64,000 nucleotides of DNA from Tautonia marina (lineage in GTDB: Bacteria > Planctomycetota > Planctomycetia > Isosphaerales > Isosphaeraceae): assembly GCF_009177065.1 (NCBI RefSeq), contig NZ_WEZF01000027.1, forward strand, positions 36,528-100,527, in the 5' to 3' direction. The notes below the pieces were generated by a model, which saw nothing but the letters and a program-made list of their open reading frames with translations, searched no databases and was not told the DNA's origin. Made by a program: the position numbers and the translations under genes. Of the stretch, positions 26,161-35,931 are shown piece by piece (the first letter of the stretch is position 1; each line of letters opens with the position of its first letter).

Positions 26161-26224
26161 GGTCGTGTCGCCTCCAGTCCTCCTGATCAGAGCCGAATAA
26201 GGACTGGGGTCAGGATGACCCCAG
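26161..26224. repeat. Intergenic double-hairpin repeat, copy 2
   Basis: Two hairpins stand between the convergent PEP-CTERM and CDF genes. The first pairs CCAGTCCT (26,174-26,181) with AGGACTGG (26,200-26,207). The second pairs CTGGGGTC (26,204-26,211) with GACCCCAG (26,217-26,224) around AGGAT. They overlap by four bases, so only one can form at a time. A two-way terminator role is possible, although no T run follows. Confidence 0.6.
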
Positions 26225-26252
26225 CCGCTCCGCCGCGAATGCCAAGGGTGGT

Positions 26253-27152
26253 TCAGAGGGAGCCGGGCGCGGCCTGACGGCAGGATTCGGCCCGGCGGCG
26301 CTCGAGTTGGAGGGTCGTGTGTTCGATGCCGAAGCGGTCGTGCAGCTCGTCGGCGACGCGGGTCAGCAGCTCATCGTCGCCGACGGGATCGGGTTTGACG
26401 AGGTGGGCGGTGAGGGCCACTTCGGTGGTGCTCATGGCCCAGATGTGTAGGTCATGCACGTCCTCGACGCCGGCCAGGGAGCTGAGGTAATCCCGAATTG
26501 CGGAGGGGTCGATTCCCGAGGGGACGGCCTGGACGGCGAGATTGACCGATTCTCTCAGCAGGCCCCAGGTGCTGGAGAAGATGACCGCGGCGATGATCAG
26601 GCTGGTGGTCGGGTCGATCCAGTTCCAGCCGGTCCAGCGGATGCCGAGACCGGCGATGACGACGCCCAGCGACACGCCCGCGTCGGCCGCCATGTGCAGG
26701 AAGGCGCCTCGGATGTTGAGGTCGCCCTCGCGGCCCTTGAGGAACAGCAGCGCGGTTGCGGTGTTGATCACGACGCCGATCGCGGCGACGACGACGATGG
26801 TCAGGCCGCCCGGCTCGGCTGGTTCGGAGAAGCGGCGGATCGCCTCCCAGGTGATCGCGCCGACGGCGGCCAGCAGGATCAGCCCGTTGAATAGGGCGGC
26901 GAGGATGGTTGAGCCGCGCCAGCCGTAGGTGTGTCGCTCGGTCGGCGGGATCCGGGCCATCGCGTAGCCGGCCCAGGCCATGAGCAGGCCGAGCACATCG
27001 GTCAGGTTATGCCCCGCGTCGGCCAGCAGCGCGAGTGAGTTCGCCCAGAAGCCGTAGCCCGTCTCGACGGCGATATAGACGAGGTTGAGGACCACGCCGA
27101 GCCCGAACGCCAGGCCGTAGTTTCTCGGGCCGTGCTCATGGGAATGGCTCAT
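26253..27152 (-). CDS. Cation diffusion facilitator (zinc/cadmium exporter type)
   Basis: The 299-residue protein has six predicted membrane helices and a C-terminal cytoplasmic domain of the CDF family. The metal site is of the HxxxD type in helix 2 (ADAGHNLTDVLG) and helix 5 (HMAADAGVS), typical of Zn/Cd/Co transporters such as CzcD and ZitB. It starts with a short His-containing segment (MSHSHEHG). It would move zinc-like ions out of the cytoplasm in exchange for protons. The gene stands alone, convergent with the PEP-CTERM gene. Confidence 0.92.
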   Translation of the reverse strand: MSHSHEHGPRNYGLAFGLGVVLNLVYIAVETGYGFWANSLALLADAGHNLTDVLGLLMAWAGYAMARIPPTERHTYGWRGSTILAALFNGLILLAAVGAITWEAIRRFSEPAEPGGLTIVVVAAIGVVINTATALLFLKGREGDLNIRGAFLHMAADAGVSLGVVIAGLGIRWTGWNWIDPTTSLIIAAVIFSSTWGLLRESVNLAVQAVPSGIDPSAIRDYLSSLAGVEDVHDLHIWAMSTTEVALTAHLVKPDPVGDDELLTRVADELHDRFGIEHTTLQLERRRAESCRQAAPGSL

Positions 27153-27332
27153 GCTTGGGTTTCCCCACGTCTCGGGAGGCGTTTGGCGGCCGTGCCTCAG
27201 AGCATTGCGTGTCGTGCCGCCAGTGGTTCTGGTTCCACGCGCCGATGAGGCGGGTCCGTGACCGGGGGCGGAGGCGGAGGCGGAGGATGCTCGGGCAGGA
27301 GAGGAGGATGCACGGCGCGAGGGCGGGTTCGG

Positions 27333-27728
27333 TTAGAAGCCGCCGTCGGAGGAGAGGGCGTCTCGGAGGCGCTGGGCGGTGGTGGAGTCGCCGAGGTCGG
27401 ACTTGCCGAAGCCGGGGAGAGCGCCGAGGTCGAGGGCCTGTTGCTGGGCGTCGGGGTAGTTGCTGACGAGCATGAGGGGGACTTCGGCGAGGGTGGGGTC
27501 GGCGCGGAGGGTTTTGATCAGGTCGAGGCCGGACTCGCCGCCGCGGTCGAAGACGCGGTTGACCAGGACGAGGTCGTAGCGCTTCGGGTCGGATCGGAGC
27601 GTGTCGAGGGCCTCGGTGCTGGAATCGGCGGCGTCGACCTGGGCGTTGCAGGATTGCTGCAGGAAGCGCGCAATGGAGGAGTGGTCGTAGCCGCACTGGC
27701 CGACGTTCAGGACGCGGGGGCGAGACAT
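27333..27728 (-). CDS. Pseudo-receiver (CheY-like) protein
   Basis: This 131-residue protein has the length and pattern of a stand-alone receiver domain (MSRPRVLNVG strand 1, YDLVLVNRVF strand 3, PLMLVSNYPD strand 4, GFGKSDL with the conserved Lys). The position of the phosphorylated Asp after strand 3 is N57, and the acidic pair after strand 1 is missing (VGQCGYDH). It is therefore unlikely to be switched by normal phosphotransfer. I chose the ATG at 27728; the longer frame to 28115 covers repeat-like intergenic sequence. No partner kinase is adjacent. Confidence 0.75.
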   Translation of the reverse strand: MSRPRVLNVGQCGYDHSSIARFLQQSCNAQVDAADSSTEALDTLRSDPKRYDLVLVNRVFDRGGESGLDLIKTLRADPTLAEVPLMLVSNYPDAQQQALDLGALPGFGKSDLGDSTTAQRLRDALSSDGGF

Positions 27729-27891
27729 GGTGGTCGTCCGTCGGGTTCGGGATGGAGAAGGGGTCAAGGGCGGCGATTCGCGTCTACACGATTGTGAGAA
27801 ACGGCAAACGCGATGCCAGGCAGTGAGTGGAGCATCTTGCCAGAGATGCTGAGAGGATCGATCCCGGCCCCCCTCACCCGGCCTGACGGCC

Positions 27892-27921
27892 CCCCTCTCC
27901 CCCGAGGGCGGGGGAGAGGGG
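27892..27921. other. GC-rich perfect hairpin
   Basis: Twelve-base arms CCCCTCTCCCCC and GGGGGAGAGGGG enclose GAGGGC. It lies between the pseudo-receiver and a small hypothetical gene. Hairpins of this C/T-rich type recur in many GC-rich genomes; without a T run it is probably a repeat and not a strong terminator. Confidence 0.6.
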
Positions 27922-28000
27922 AAACCTTCGAGCGTCAGGAGATTTGCAGGATGAACCGGCGAGGGATGGTCTTCGTCGTCCGATGAGGGGCCTCGGGTTG

Positions 28001-28348
28001 TCAGGGGCGGTCGCTCGGGTCGGGGTCGGGATCGGGGGGGAGCTGCTCGAACCAGGAGCGGTAGGGGGTGTTGACGGCCATGCGGCGATTGTAGTCGGGG
28101 GCGCCGTCGGTCCACCAGGGGGGGCCGCGTTCGCCGAGGGCGACCTTGGCGGCGTCGATCCGGGAGCGGGCGAGGCGGCGGGCGTCGGCGTCTCCGGAGC
28201 GTCGGGCGTGGCCGAGGGAGGATCGGGCGCTCATGAGCTCGCGCTGGAGGCGGGAGCGCTCGGCGGGGTCGAGCGCCGGGTTGGCCATGCGCCAGAGGCG
28301 GCCCCGGACGACGAAGTAGCGGCCGTCGGGGATGACGGGGAGGTTCAT
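28001..28348 (-). CDS. Conserved hypothetical protein
   Basis: The 115-residue product has a strongly patterned N-terminus (PDGRYFVVRGRLWRMANPAL) and a C-terminal motif PPWWTDGAPDYNRRMAVNTPY that I recall from widespread uncharacterised proteins. The middle is a basic helical segment with many Arg/Ser/Ala. There is no signal peptide or membrane helix. It follows the SUFU-domain gene by 43 bp, in the same direction. No function is known to me. Confidence 0.75.
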   Translation of the reverse strand: MNLPVIPDGRYFVVRGRLWRMANPALDPAERSRLQRELMSARSSLGHARRSGDADARRLARSRIDAAKVALGERGPPWWTDGAPDYNRRMAVNTPYRSWFEQLPPDPDPDPSDRP

Positions 28349-28391
28349 GGGGGGAGGTTCGGAGGTTCGGGGCGGGGCGGATCGGTCCGGC

Positions 28392-29135
28392 TCACGACCC
28401 TCGGCCGTCGCGGGCGACGTTGGGTCGATCGGGGTCGAGCACGAAGCCGATGTCGTCGAATCGGTCCTCGATCGCGTCGATGCCCTGGTCGAGCTTCAGC
28501 GCCATCTCTTCGGGGTAGAGAGGGACCAGCAAGTAGAAGGTGATCGGCTCTCCCGAGGCCGTGGTGAGCCGGAAGATCTCGGGGTCGAGGCCGTAGGGGG
28601 GGAGGAGGACGACGCCGACGAAGCCGGTCCCCCCGATCGGCTCGGCGGGATCGCCGTTGGGGATCGAGTGGCCCCAGCCGATCCAGGTCTGATACTCGTG
28701 GGGGAGGCGGCCGACGCTCTTGAGCCAACGGATGGGCCAGTAATTGGCCTCGTCGCGGAGGTCTTCCTCGGAGAGTGGCCAGTCGTGGGGCAGGGCGATC
28801 ATCAGTTCGGCCCTGCGGAATTCCTCCAGGCCCTCGGGGACCGCCATCGGCTGTTCGCTCACCCCGCTGGTCACGAGGACCTTGAACGGCCGGTCGTCGG
28901 CCTCCGGGATCAGGAGGACGTCGAGGTGGACCAGGTCGGAGACGAGTTCGTGGAAAACATGCTCGACCTCGCCGATGTGCCGTTTCAGGTGGGCCTCGAT
29001 CTCCTCCAGGAAAAGGGCCGGCGACTCGGGAGGCGACCAGTCGCGATCGGGTTGTTGGTGACGGTAGATCGGGCTCCCGGAGGCCGATCGTTCGAGCCCG
29101 GATTCCAGGTCGTCGGGGTCGTGCTCGGCGGGCAT
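28392..29135 (-). CDS. Suppressor-of-fused (SUFU) domain protein
   Basis: The 247-residue protein matches the bacterial SUFU family: HLKRHIGEVEHVFHELVSDLVHLDVLL at the start of the domain, then LVTSGVSEQPM and RAELMIALPHDWPL, and later YGLDPEIFRL with LVPLYPEEMALKL near the end. In bacteria the domain is often found as an immunity-like or regulatory protein of unknown partner. The gene lies 50 bp after the DUF697-like gene and upstream of a conserved hypothetical. No toxin gene is visible nearby. Confidence 0.85.
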   Translation of the reverse strand: MPAEHDPDDLESGLERSASGSPIYRHQQPDRDWSPPESPALFLEEIEAHLKRHIGEVEHVFHELVSDLVHLDVLLIPEADDRPFKVLVTSGVSEQPMAVPEGLEEFRRAELMIALPHDWPLSEEDLRDEANYWPIRWLKSVGRLPHEYQTWIGWGHSIPNGDPAEPIGGTGFVGVVLLPPYGLDPEIFRLTTASGEPITFYLLVPLYPEEMALKLDQGIDAIEDRFDDIGFVLDPDRPNVARDGRGS

Positions 29136-29185
29136 GGGGGCACCTCGGATGGCGGATCGGTGCGAAGGGGGGAAGCGACCGCCGA

Positions 29186-30217
29186 TCAGCCGCCGGCGGC
29201 CTCGGGCCCGATGGGGCCGTCGGCGCGGCGGAAGAGGCCGGCGAAGCGGGTGCTGGCGCCTCGGGCGGAGGAGCCGACGGCGGTGGCGGTGGAGGTGGCC
29301 CGTTGCTTGAGGCCGTCGAGGGTCTGGACCCCCTTGTCGCGGACGGCGCCGAAGATGGCGGCGGAGATGGTCTTGGTGCCGCTGGAGACGATGGCGCCGA
29401 GCATCCTGGCGGCCTCGGCCGAGGCGGCGCGGCGCAGCGCGGGCTTGGGCTGGACGACGATCGCACCGCAGTAGCGCTTGGCGATGAGGCCGACGCGAAG
29501 GGTCAGGTAGGCGTTGGCGGTGCCGGACATGACGGAGTTGACCAGGACGGTGGCGGCGACCTGCATGCCGGGGATGACGCCGGCGGCAGAGCCGAGGGTC
29601 GAGCCGAGGATCGGCTGGACCTGCTGGTTCAGGTCGATTTCGTCGATCGCTCCGGCGGCGAAGGCGGTGACGGCGACGTTGGCGTAGAGCCGGGTCATGT
29701 CGCGGACGGTCGGCCGCTGGTGGTAGAGGTGGGCGATTTGCCAGACCATCCGGGACTGAGCCGCCAGGACGATCAGGGCGTCGAACTGGCCGTTTTGTGA
29801 GACGGCGGTCGAGAGGAAGACGACCGAGGCGGTGCTCTTGACGAGGTCGTCGGCGCGCTGGTCGAGCTGCCCGATGGCGCGGTGCAGGCCGTCACGGGTG
29901 TTCAGTTCGGGCTCGGTGACGACGGGGTTGGTGGCGAGGCGGGAGCGGAGGCGGTCGAGGTGGCCGTCGAAGTCGGGGTCGTCCTCGCTCAGAGGGGGGT
30001 CGAGCGACTTCGGCAGGCGGAAGAAGAGGACGACCGGCACGCCGATCAAGGCGCCGTACGAGCCGAGCAGGACGACGAGCGTTCCTTTGCCCAGCATCGG
30101 GTGGACCTCGCTCGCCAGGGAGACGACGCCGGCGGTCTGGTTCACGACGACGACACCGAAGGACAGCAGGATGAACCCACTGACCAGGACGGCCATGCTC
30201 TTGATGGTGCGATTCAT
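29186..30217 (-). CDS. DUF697/YcjF-like membrane protein
   Basis: The protein (343 residues from the ATG at 30217) has two N-terminal membrane helices ([37 protein letters not shown]). A cytoplasmic region follows, then a hydrophobic domain with the pattern of DUF697 ([35 protein letters not shown]). The C-terminal ~50 residues are polar. Longer upstream frames run into the region shared with the acs leader and were rejected. It heads a minus-strand series with the SUFU and hypothetical genes. DUF697 proteins often accompany small GTPases, but none is seen here. Confidence 0.7.
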   Translation of the reverse strand: MNRTIKSMAVLVSGFILLSFGVVVVNQTAGVVSLASEVHPMLGKGTLVVLLGSYGALIGVPVVLFFRLPKSLDPPLSEDDPDFDGHLDRLRSRLATNPVVTEPELNTRDGLHRAIGQLDQRADDLVKSTASVVFLSTAVSQNGQFDALIVLAAQSRMVWQIAHLYHQRPTVRDMTRLYANVAVTAFAAGAIDEIDLNQQVQPILGSTLGSAAGVIPGMQVAATVLVNSVMSGTANAYLTLRVGLIAKRYCGAIVVQPKPALRRAASAEAARMLGAIVSSGTKTISAAIFGAVRDKGVQTLDGLKQRATSTATAVGSSARGASTRFAGLFRRADGPIGPEAAGG

Positions 30218-30574
30218 GCGGGGGACCTGCGTCGAGGCTCCTCGGCCGGTGATCGGGCGTGGGGATCGGCCCGAAGCGGGAACATTGGCCCATCCTGGAC
30301 CTTGGGACATCATCCAACGCAAGACAATGCTTTGCAAGGCCATTCGGCTCGTGGAGCAGGGGGACGGCGGGCGGTTGACGGGTGCCGATCCGCCCTCATA
30401 AGATCGCTTCTCTGCCCCGACCGTCGGCCGACGGGTGCGTCTCACCCCCCAACCAAAGTCGTAACCACGGTCAACACAGGCGCTCTCCACCTGACCCGCA
30501 CTCCCGAGCTTCGGGATTGGTGTCGGGTTCCCGATGATACCCGAGGCCCCACGGCCCGCGGAGGCAAGACGACC
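30218..30574. other. Divergent intergenic region before acs
   Basis: No gene is seen between the DUF697-like gene and acs, which are transcribed apart. A candidate promoter for acs is at 30,375-30,402. Confidence 0.5.
30375..30402 (+). promoter_or_regulatory. Candidate sigma-70 promoter for acs
   Basis: TTGACG is followed after 16 bp by CATAAG. The predicted leader to the ATG at 30575 is about 165 bases. The match is fair but unproven. Confidence 0.35.
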
Positions 30575-32542
<1,968 letters not shown>

Positions 32543-32598
32543 GCGGCGATGGCCGTTCACCGATCCTGTGTCCTGAACATTCTGGAATGACAGAAATG

Positions 32599-32632
32599 AC
32601 GAGCCACTCGCACCAGCATGCGAGTGGCTCGT
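32599..32632 (+). terminator. Hairpin terminator after acs
   Basis: Fourteen-base perfect arms (ACGAGCCACTCGCA and TGCGAGTGGCTCGT) flank the loop CCAGCA. Only a short TT follows, so termination may be weak. It lies 57 bp past the acs stop. Confidence 0.65.
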
Positions 32633-32958
32633 TTGCGATGTCGCGATTCGAGCCGTGGAACCACACGGGTCGATTTGATGGTACGACGTTTGCTCAACCG
32701 GATGATGACATGGCCCTCCATGCCCTGCGTTTCGAGGCGTTGCTGTAAGCTCGGTGCCCGATTCGGTCTGTCATGAGGGAGATGGAGTTTCCGACCGCGC
32801 CGCGATCGTGGTGGAGCGGTTGGTGACTTCCCGTGGGTCTCGTGTGAGCGTTGGGACACCGAGAACCGCCGCGGCCTCGAGCTGAGTTCGAGCCGCTTGA
32901 GAGGGCAAGCGATCACTGCCGCTCGGTGGTCGTTCGAGCATCGCCGGAGCCGATCATC

Positions 32959-35151
32959 ATGCAAGGGACCGGATCAGTCCACTGGATTGACTATTCAATT
33001 ATCATTCTGTTTATTGTTTACGCGGTTCGCAACGGCATCAAGTCGAAGTCGGTCGCGTCGAAGAATGTGGAAGAGTATTTCCTGGCCGGGCGGACCTTGC
33101 CCGGCTGGAAGGCGGGCCTGAGCATGGCGGCCACGCAGTTTGCGGCCGATACGCCGCTGCTGGTGGCGGGGATGATCGCGGTTTCGGGGATTTTCTCGCT
33201 CTGGCGGTTGTGGATTTATGGGGTTGCGTTTCTGGTGCTCGGGTTCATTCTGGCCGGAAGCTGGCAGCGGGCCGGGGTGATTACCGATGCCGAGCTGACC
33301 GAGCTGCGCTACGGGAAAAAACCCGCTGCCGCCTTGAGAGGGTTCAAGGCCATCTACTTCGGCACCGTCTTCAACTGCACGGTGCTGGCGATGGTGTTGC
33401 TGGCCTCGACCCGGATTGCCGAGCCGTTTCTGACCTGGAACGAGTGGCTTCCGGCGTTTCTGTTCCATCCGGTGGTCGGGCTGGTCGAGTGGATGCAACT
33501 GGATTTAAGCACGCTTCATCCGGGCGATCCGGAGCTGTTCGTTCGATCGGCGAATAATTTGCTGTCGATTTTGGCAATCTTGCTCGTCACCCTTTCCTAT
33601 TCGGCCACGGGGGGATTGCGGAGCGTGGTTGCGACCGACGCCGTGCAGCTTGCCCTGGCGCTGGTCGCCACCGCGGCGTTTGCGTTCATGGTGATTCGAG
33701 AGGTCGGCGGCCTGGGGGCAATCCAGGCGGGGATTCAGGAGAAGTTCGGGGAAGGCTTCGGGCCGGGAGGAATCTCGGCCGGTGAAATCCTGGCGTTCAC
33801 GCCTTCCAGGGCTCGCGAGATCAGTTTCGCCTTGCTGGCGGTTTATGCGACTCAATGGTTCTTTCAGATCAATGCCGATGGCACCGGCTATCTCGCCCAG
33901 CGCGCCATGGCTTGCCGATCACCGAGAGACGCCCGGATCGCGGCCCTGACCCTGACGACGGTCCAGGTCTTCCTCCGCAGCCTGCTCTGGCTGCCGATCG
34001 GCCTCGGGCTGATGTTGATTTTGCCGACCGATCTGGGCCCCGGCGGGGCCGACCGTGTCGAGGTCGAGGCGAACGCCGCCGCCGCCGTTGCGGCCGGTGC
34101 TCCCGCCGAGCCGGTTCCTGGTGCCGAGCCGAAGGAGGCCACGGCGGAAACTTTGGAGAACGAACGCCTTGTTCGGGATCGGATCAAGGAAGAACGCGAA
34201 TTTGCCTATGTCGAAGGCTTTAAACAAATGCTCCCTTTGGGCCTGCTCGGCCTGATGCTCACCGGGATGCTCGCCGCCCTGGCCTCGACGGTGGATACGC
34301 ACCTGAACTGGGGGTCGTCGTACTGGACGAACGATCTGTACAAGCGGTTCCTCAGCCGTCGCCTCTTTCAGCGCGATCCGGAGCCGAGGGAGCTGGTCTG
34401 GGTGGCCCGGGGCTCAAATGTGGCGATCTTGCTCATCGCGCTGGTCATCATGACCCAGATGCCCTCGATCCGGGATGCCTGGCAGGCCAGCCTTTTGCTC
34501 GGTGCCGGGATTGGGCCGTTGCTGTTGCTTCGATGGATCTGGTGGCGGATCAATGCCTGGGGAGAGATCGCCGCCACGATCGCCTCGCTTGTCCTGGCCA
34601 TGCCGTTGCTGTTGCTCATTCAAACCGATGACCCGGATCAGGCGGTCTGGATCGAGGCGGTTCGGATGCTTCTGATGGCGCTGCTGGCTTCGGGCGTTGG
34701 GATCGGCACGGCGCTGTACCTGGGGCCGGAAGACGCGACATGCCTCGGCGAGTTTTACCGACGCACCCGACCTCCGGGCTTCTGGGGACCGATCGCCGAA
34801 CAGAACGGCGGCAGTGCCCGCGAGGATCGGCTGCGATTGTACCGAGGCATTGGTGCGGTGATCGCCGCGGCGCTCTCGATTTTCTCGATGCTCGTGGGGA
34901 TCGGTTCCTTGATCTGTGGCAGCCCTCCGCCGACCTGGTGGCCGCATCGGCCGACCTGGCTCACGTTCTGTCTGCTGCTGGGGTTTGGCCTGATGCCCGT
35001 CTGGTACTGGCTCGGATTTTCTGAAGCCTCGGCCGAGCCGAAATCGCCTCCCCCAGAGGACCCCGATCGGAGCGAGGCCGCCGAGCAGCAGGTCGGCGCG
35101 AAGCTCGATACGAACCAAGGAACACGCAGGGGGGATTACCAGGAGGAGTGA
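32959..35151 (+). CDS. Sodium:solute symporter (SSS family)
   Basis: This 730-residue protein has about 13-15 membrane helices and the SSS pattern: YFLAGRTLPGWKAGLSMAAT near the start (helix 1 and the unwound Na+ region), ALASTVDTHLNWGSSYWTND in the middle and a hydrophilic insert with an Ala/Pro/Glu-rich stretch near 360-410. The C-terminal tail is charged and disordered. The ATG at 32959 is preceded by GGAG. The substrate is not predictable; the neighbour acs makes acetate or another carboxylate a reasonable thought only. Confidence 0.85.
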   Translation: MQGTGSVHWIDYSIIILFIVYAVRNGIKSKSVASKNVEEYFLAGRTLPGWKAGLSMAATQFAADTPLLVAGMIAVSGIFSLWRLWIYGVAFLVLGFILAGSWQRAGVITDAELTELRYGKKPAAALRGFKAIYFGTVFNCTVLAMVLLASTRIAEPFLTWNEWLPAFLFHPVVGLVEWMQLDLSTLHPGDPELFVRSANNLLSILAILLVTLSYSATGGLRSVVATDAVQLALALVATAAFAFMVIREVGGLGAIQAGIQEKFGEGFGPGGISAGEILAFTPSRAREISFALLAVYATQWFFQINADGTGYLAQRAMACRSPRDARIAALTLTTVQVFLRSLLWLPIGLGLMLILPTDLGPGGADRVEVEANAAAAVAAGAPAEPVPGAEPKEATAETLENERLVRDRIKEEREFAYVEGFKQMLPLGLLGLMLTGMLAALASTVDTHLNWGSSYWTNDLYKRFLSRRLFQRDPEPRELVWVARGSNVAILLIALVIMTQMPSIRDAWQASLLLGAGIGPLLLLRWIWWRINAWGEIAATIASLVLAMPLLLLIQTDDPDQAVWIEAVRMLLMALLASGVGIGTALYLGPEDATCLGEFYRRTRPPGFWGPIAEQNGGSAREDRLRLYRGIGAVIAAALSIFSMLVGIGSLICGSPPPTWWPHRPTWLTFCLLLGFGLMPVWYWLGFSEASAEPKSPPPEDPDRSEAAEQQVGAKLDTNQGTRRGDYQEE

Positions 35152-35233
35152 ATCGAAAGAAGGTGGCCCGCACCGTACCGTCGGACCTGGAATGAGGCTC
35201 GGTTCGGGTGGCTGAGTCGTCACCCCGACGCGA

Positions 35234-35562
35234 TCATTCCGGGATGAGGTCAGTCAGGTCAACGGGTTTCTCACCTGGAGCACGAACGCAGAGAACCTTG
35301 ACGGTTGCACCTCGCATGATGAACAGGGCGCGATATCGGCGACCTTTGCGGAATCCGAAGAGGAGATGACGGAGTTCCTCGGGGGACTCCCGGTTCTCGA
35401 ATGCCAGCCCACAGGTCAAGGGGAGTGTTTCGAGGCGAGGGAGGGCAGCCTCGAAGCAAGCGAGGAAGCGATCACCCGCGCCTGGGAACGCTCGGAAAGC
35501 GAAGCGGCGAGTCGGTCGAGGTCGGCATATGCTCGGTCGGACAACTCGACACAGAAGCTCAT
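35234..35562 (-). pseudogene. ParE/RelE-like toxin with a frameshift
   Basis: Two frames together read as one ~109-residue toxin. The start, MSFCVELSDRAYADLDRLAA, runs from the ATG at 35562 to SLSERS. The rest, GAGDRFLACFEAAL through LRHLLFGFRKGRRYRALF to VRAPGEKP, is in the -1 frame and ends at 35234. One extra base in the GGG run at 35,484-35,486 (CCC on the coding strand) would restore SERSPGAGDRFL, which fits the family. In the sequence as given, the first frame stops soon after. The ATG overlaps the antitoxin stop codon as ATGA. Alternatives are a sequencing error or programmed slippage. Confidence 0.8.
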
Positions 35563-35816
35563 TGCGGCCCTTGGGGCTGATGCTTCCGCCGCAGTTCGGC
35601 CAGGGCTTCGCGGGCGGGTCGGGTACGGCCGGCCTCGACGTCGGCGAGTCCTTCGCGGATTGCCTCAAGGGTCGCCTTCCGCTCGACCTCGTCCTGATTT
35701 TCGTAATGCCAGAGGTCGAGATAATCTTCCAGCAAGAGGCTGTCGGAGTCCTCGTCGAGCTTTTCCTGCAAGAACGCCTGAAAGGCTCTCGGGTCGTTGG
35801 CTCGCTCGATGGGCAT
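35559..35816 (-). CDS. Antitoxin-like protein of a ParE/RelE-type pair
   Basis: This 85-residue acidic, helical protein (FQAFLQEKLDEDSDSLLLED, then LEAIREGLADVEAGRTRPAR) has the length and C-terminal pattern of antitoxins that precede ParE/RelE toxins. The ATG at 35816 has GGGAG eight bases upstream; an ATG nine codons earlier is less well placed. Its stop overlaps the toxin start, which is the usual coupled arrangement. It appears intact although the toxin is broken. Confidence 0.75.
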   Translation of the reverse strand: MPIERANDPRAFQAFLQEKLDEDSDSLLLEDYLDLWHYENQDEVERKATLEAIREGLADVEAGRTRPAREALAELRRKHQPQGPQ

Positions 35817-35931
35817 CGGAGTGCTCCCGGGAATTCTGACCAATCGAGTCTATCAGATCGTTGGGAACGGTCCCTGGACACCGTGTTGAGAACCGGTGTC
35901 CAGGGCTCTGGGCCACGGGAGAAACGTGGGG

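Noticed and set aside
27892..27921. GC-rich hairpin as an intrinsic terminator
   Set aside because: There is no T run on either side, and hairpins of this composition are common repeats.
27729..28115. N-terminal extension of the pseudo-receiver
   Set aside because: It runs through the CCCCTCTCCCCC hairpin and low-complexity sequence and adds nothing like a known domain.
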